Shown here: piece by piece, positions 6,940 to 6,966 of the stretch | How the letters are laid out: each line of letters starts with the position of its first letter | How positions within the stretch are numbered: the stretch's first letter is position 1 | Notes under the pieces: generated by a model | Database searches by the model: none | What the model was told of the DNA's origin: nothing | What the model saw: the letters and a program-made list of their open reading frames with translations, nothing else | Made by a program: the position numbers and the translations under genes | Source of the DNA: Myxococcales bacterium | Lineage (GTDB): Bacteria > Myxococcota_A > Bradymonadia > Bradymonadales > Bradymonadaceae | Assembly (NCBI GenBank): GCA_007120915.1 | Contig: SKMT01000234.1 | Location: 1-6,966, forward strand | Direction of reading: 5' to 3' | Length of the DNA: 6,966 nucleotides

Positions 6940-6966
6940 CGTTTCAGTTAAATTTCCGTCCGTTTA
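6940..6966 (-). repeat. Right arm of 27-bp terminal inverted repeat
   Basis: It reads CGTTTCAGTT ... CCGTCCGTTTA and mirrors 6797-6823 with a single mismatch. It ends on the last base of the window. The one-base difference and the diverged inner sequence argue against a simple fold-back sequencing artefact. Confidence 0.9.

Larger units (their letters stand above)
6797..6966. mobile_element. MITE-like palindromic element, right boundary at window edge
   Basis: A 170-bp segment is symmetric about 6881.5. The terminal 27-bp arms match with one mismatch. Further in, TGACAGC (6838-6844) pairs in register with GCTGTCA (6919-6925), and the adjoining 11 bp (6845-6855 against 6908-6918) pair at 8 positions. 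A small hairpin (GTACC 6873-6877, GGTAC 6884-6888) sits at the tip. No open reading frame for a transposase is present. Short length, long terminal inverted repeats and insertion at a gene end are what MITEs and other non-autonomous elements show. Both outer ends read TA (TA-AACG ... CGTT-TA), which would fit a TA target duplication as in IS630/Tc1-mariner relatives, but the right flank is not visible, so this is unproven. The element is more AT-rich at its ends than the operon. It could also act as a transcript-terminating hairpin, although no U-run follows in the window. Confidence 0.55.

Noticed and set aside
6797..6966. Ordinary Rho-independent terminator
   Set aside because: The palindrome is far longer than a typical terminator, its stem is interrupted, and no T-run follows in the window. 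It may still stop transcription, but that does not explain its structure.
6816..6966. CRISPR repeat or RNA gene in the terminal non-coding stretch
   Set aside because: There are only two repeat copies, in inverted rather than direct orientation, with no spacer series. No tRNA or known riboswitch pattern is visible.

Overview
The window is a compact, GC-rich stretch of bacterial chromosome with one directional gene cluster, all on the + strand, ending in a short palindromic element. The codons are rich in G (GTG, CTG, GCG, GGG), signal peptides are followed by single membrane spans, and genes overlap or abut throughout. This fits a high-GC Gram-negative bacterium. A deltaproteobacterial-type lineage (Myxococcota or Bradymonadota) is a plausible guess, but the window holds no marker gene that proves it.

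Layout: 1-1080 is the 3' part of a TPR-repeat protein. 1077-2885 encodes a bitopic membrane protein with several Ig-like or carboxypeptidase-regulatory-like beta-domains and a helical tail. 2882-4276 encodes a DUF4350-type protein, with an exported glutamine-amidotransferase-like fold, one membrane span and a cytoplasmic helical tail. 4227-5231 is a complete MoxR-family AAA+ ATPase. 5232-6815 is a DUF58 protein with two N-terminal membrane spans and a von Willebrand A-like domain. The gene junctions are GTGA (4-nt overlap), ATGA (4-nt overlap), a 50-nt overlap with a strong internal Shine-Dalgarno, and TGA immediately followed by ATG. This strongly suggests one translationally coupled operon, whose promoter lies upstream of the window.

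Working model: MoxR ATPases paired with DUF58/VWA proteins are known to act as chaperone-like modules that remodel or assemble protein complexes, often at the membrane. Here the ATPase and its DUF58 partner come with two single-span proteins that each have a large outer domain and a cytoplasmic helical tail, and with a TPR scaffold. The cluster therefore looks like an envelope-associated sensing, assembly or maturation machine. Its substrate cannot be read from the sequence. It resembles the Bat (aerotolerance) and MoxR-DUF58-DUF4129-transglutaminase loci in general plan, but is not identical to them.

The last 170 bases (6797-6966) form an imperfect palindrome with 27-bp terminal arms that differ at one position. 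This looks like a MITE-like non-autonomous element. Its left arm runs into the 3' end of the DUF58 gene and supplies the last codons and the stop. The right arm ends exactly at the edge of the window, so its true outer boundary and any target duplication cannot be seen.
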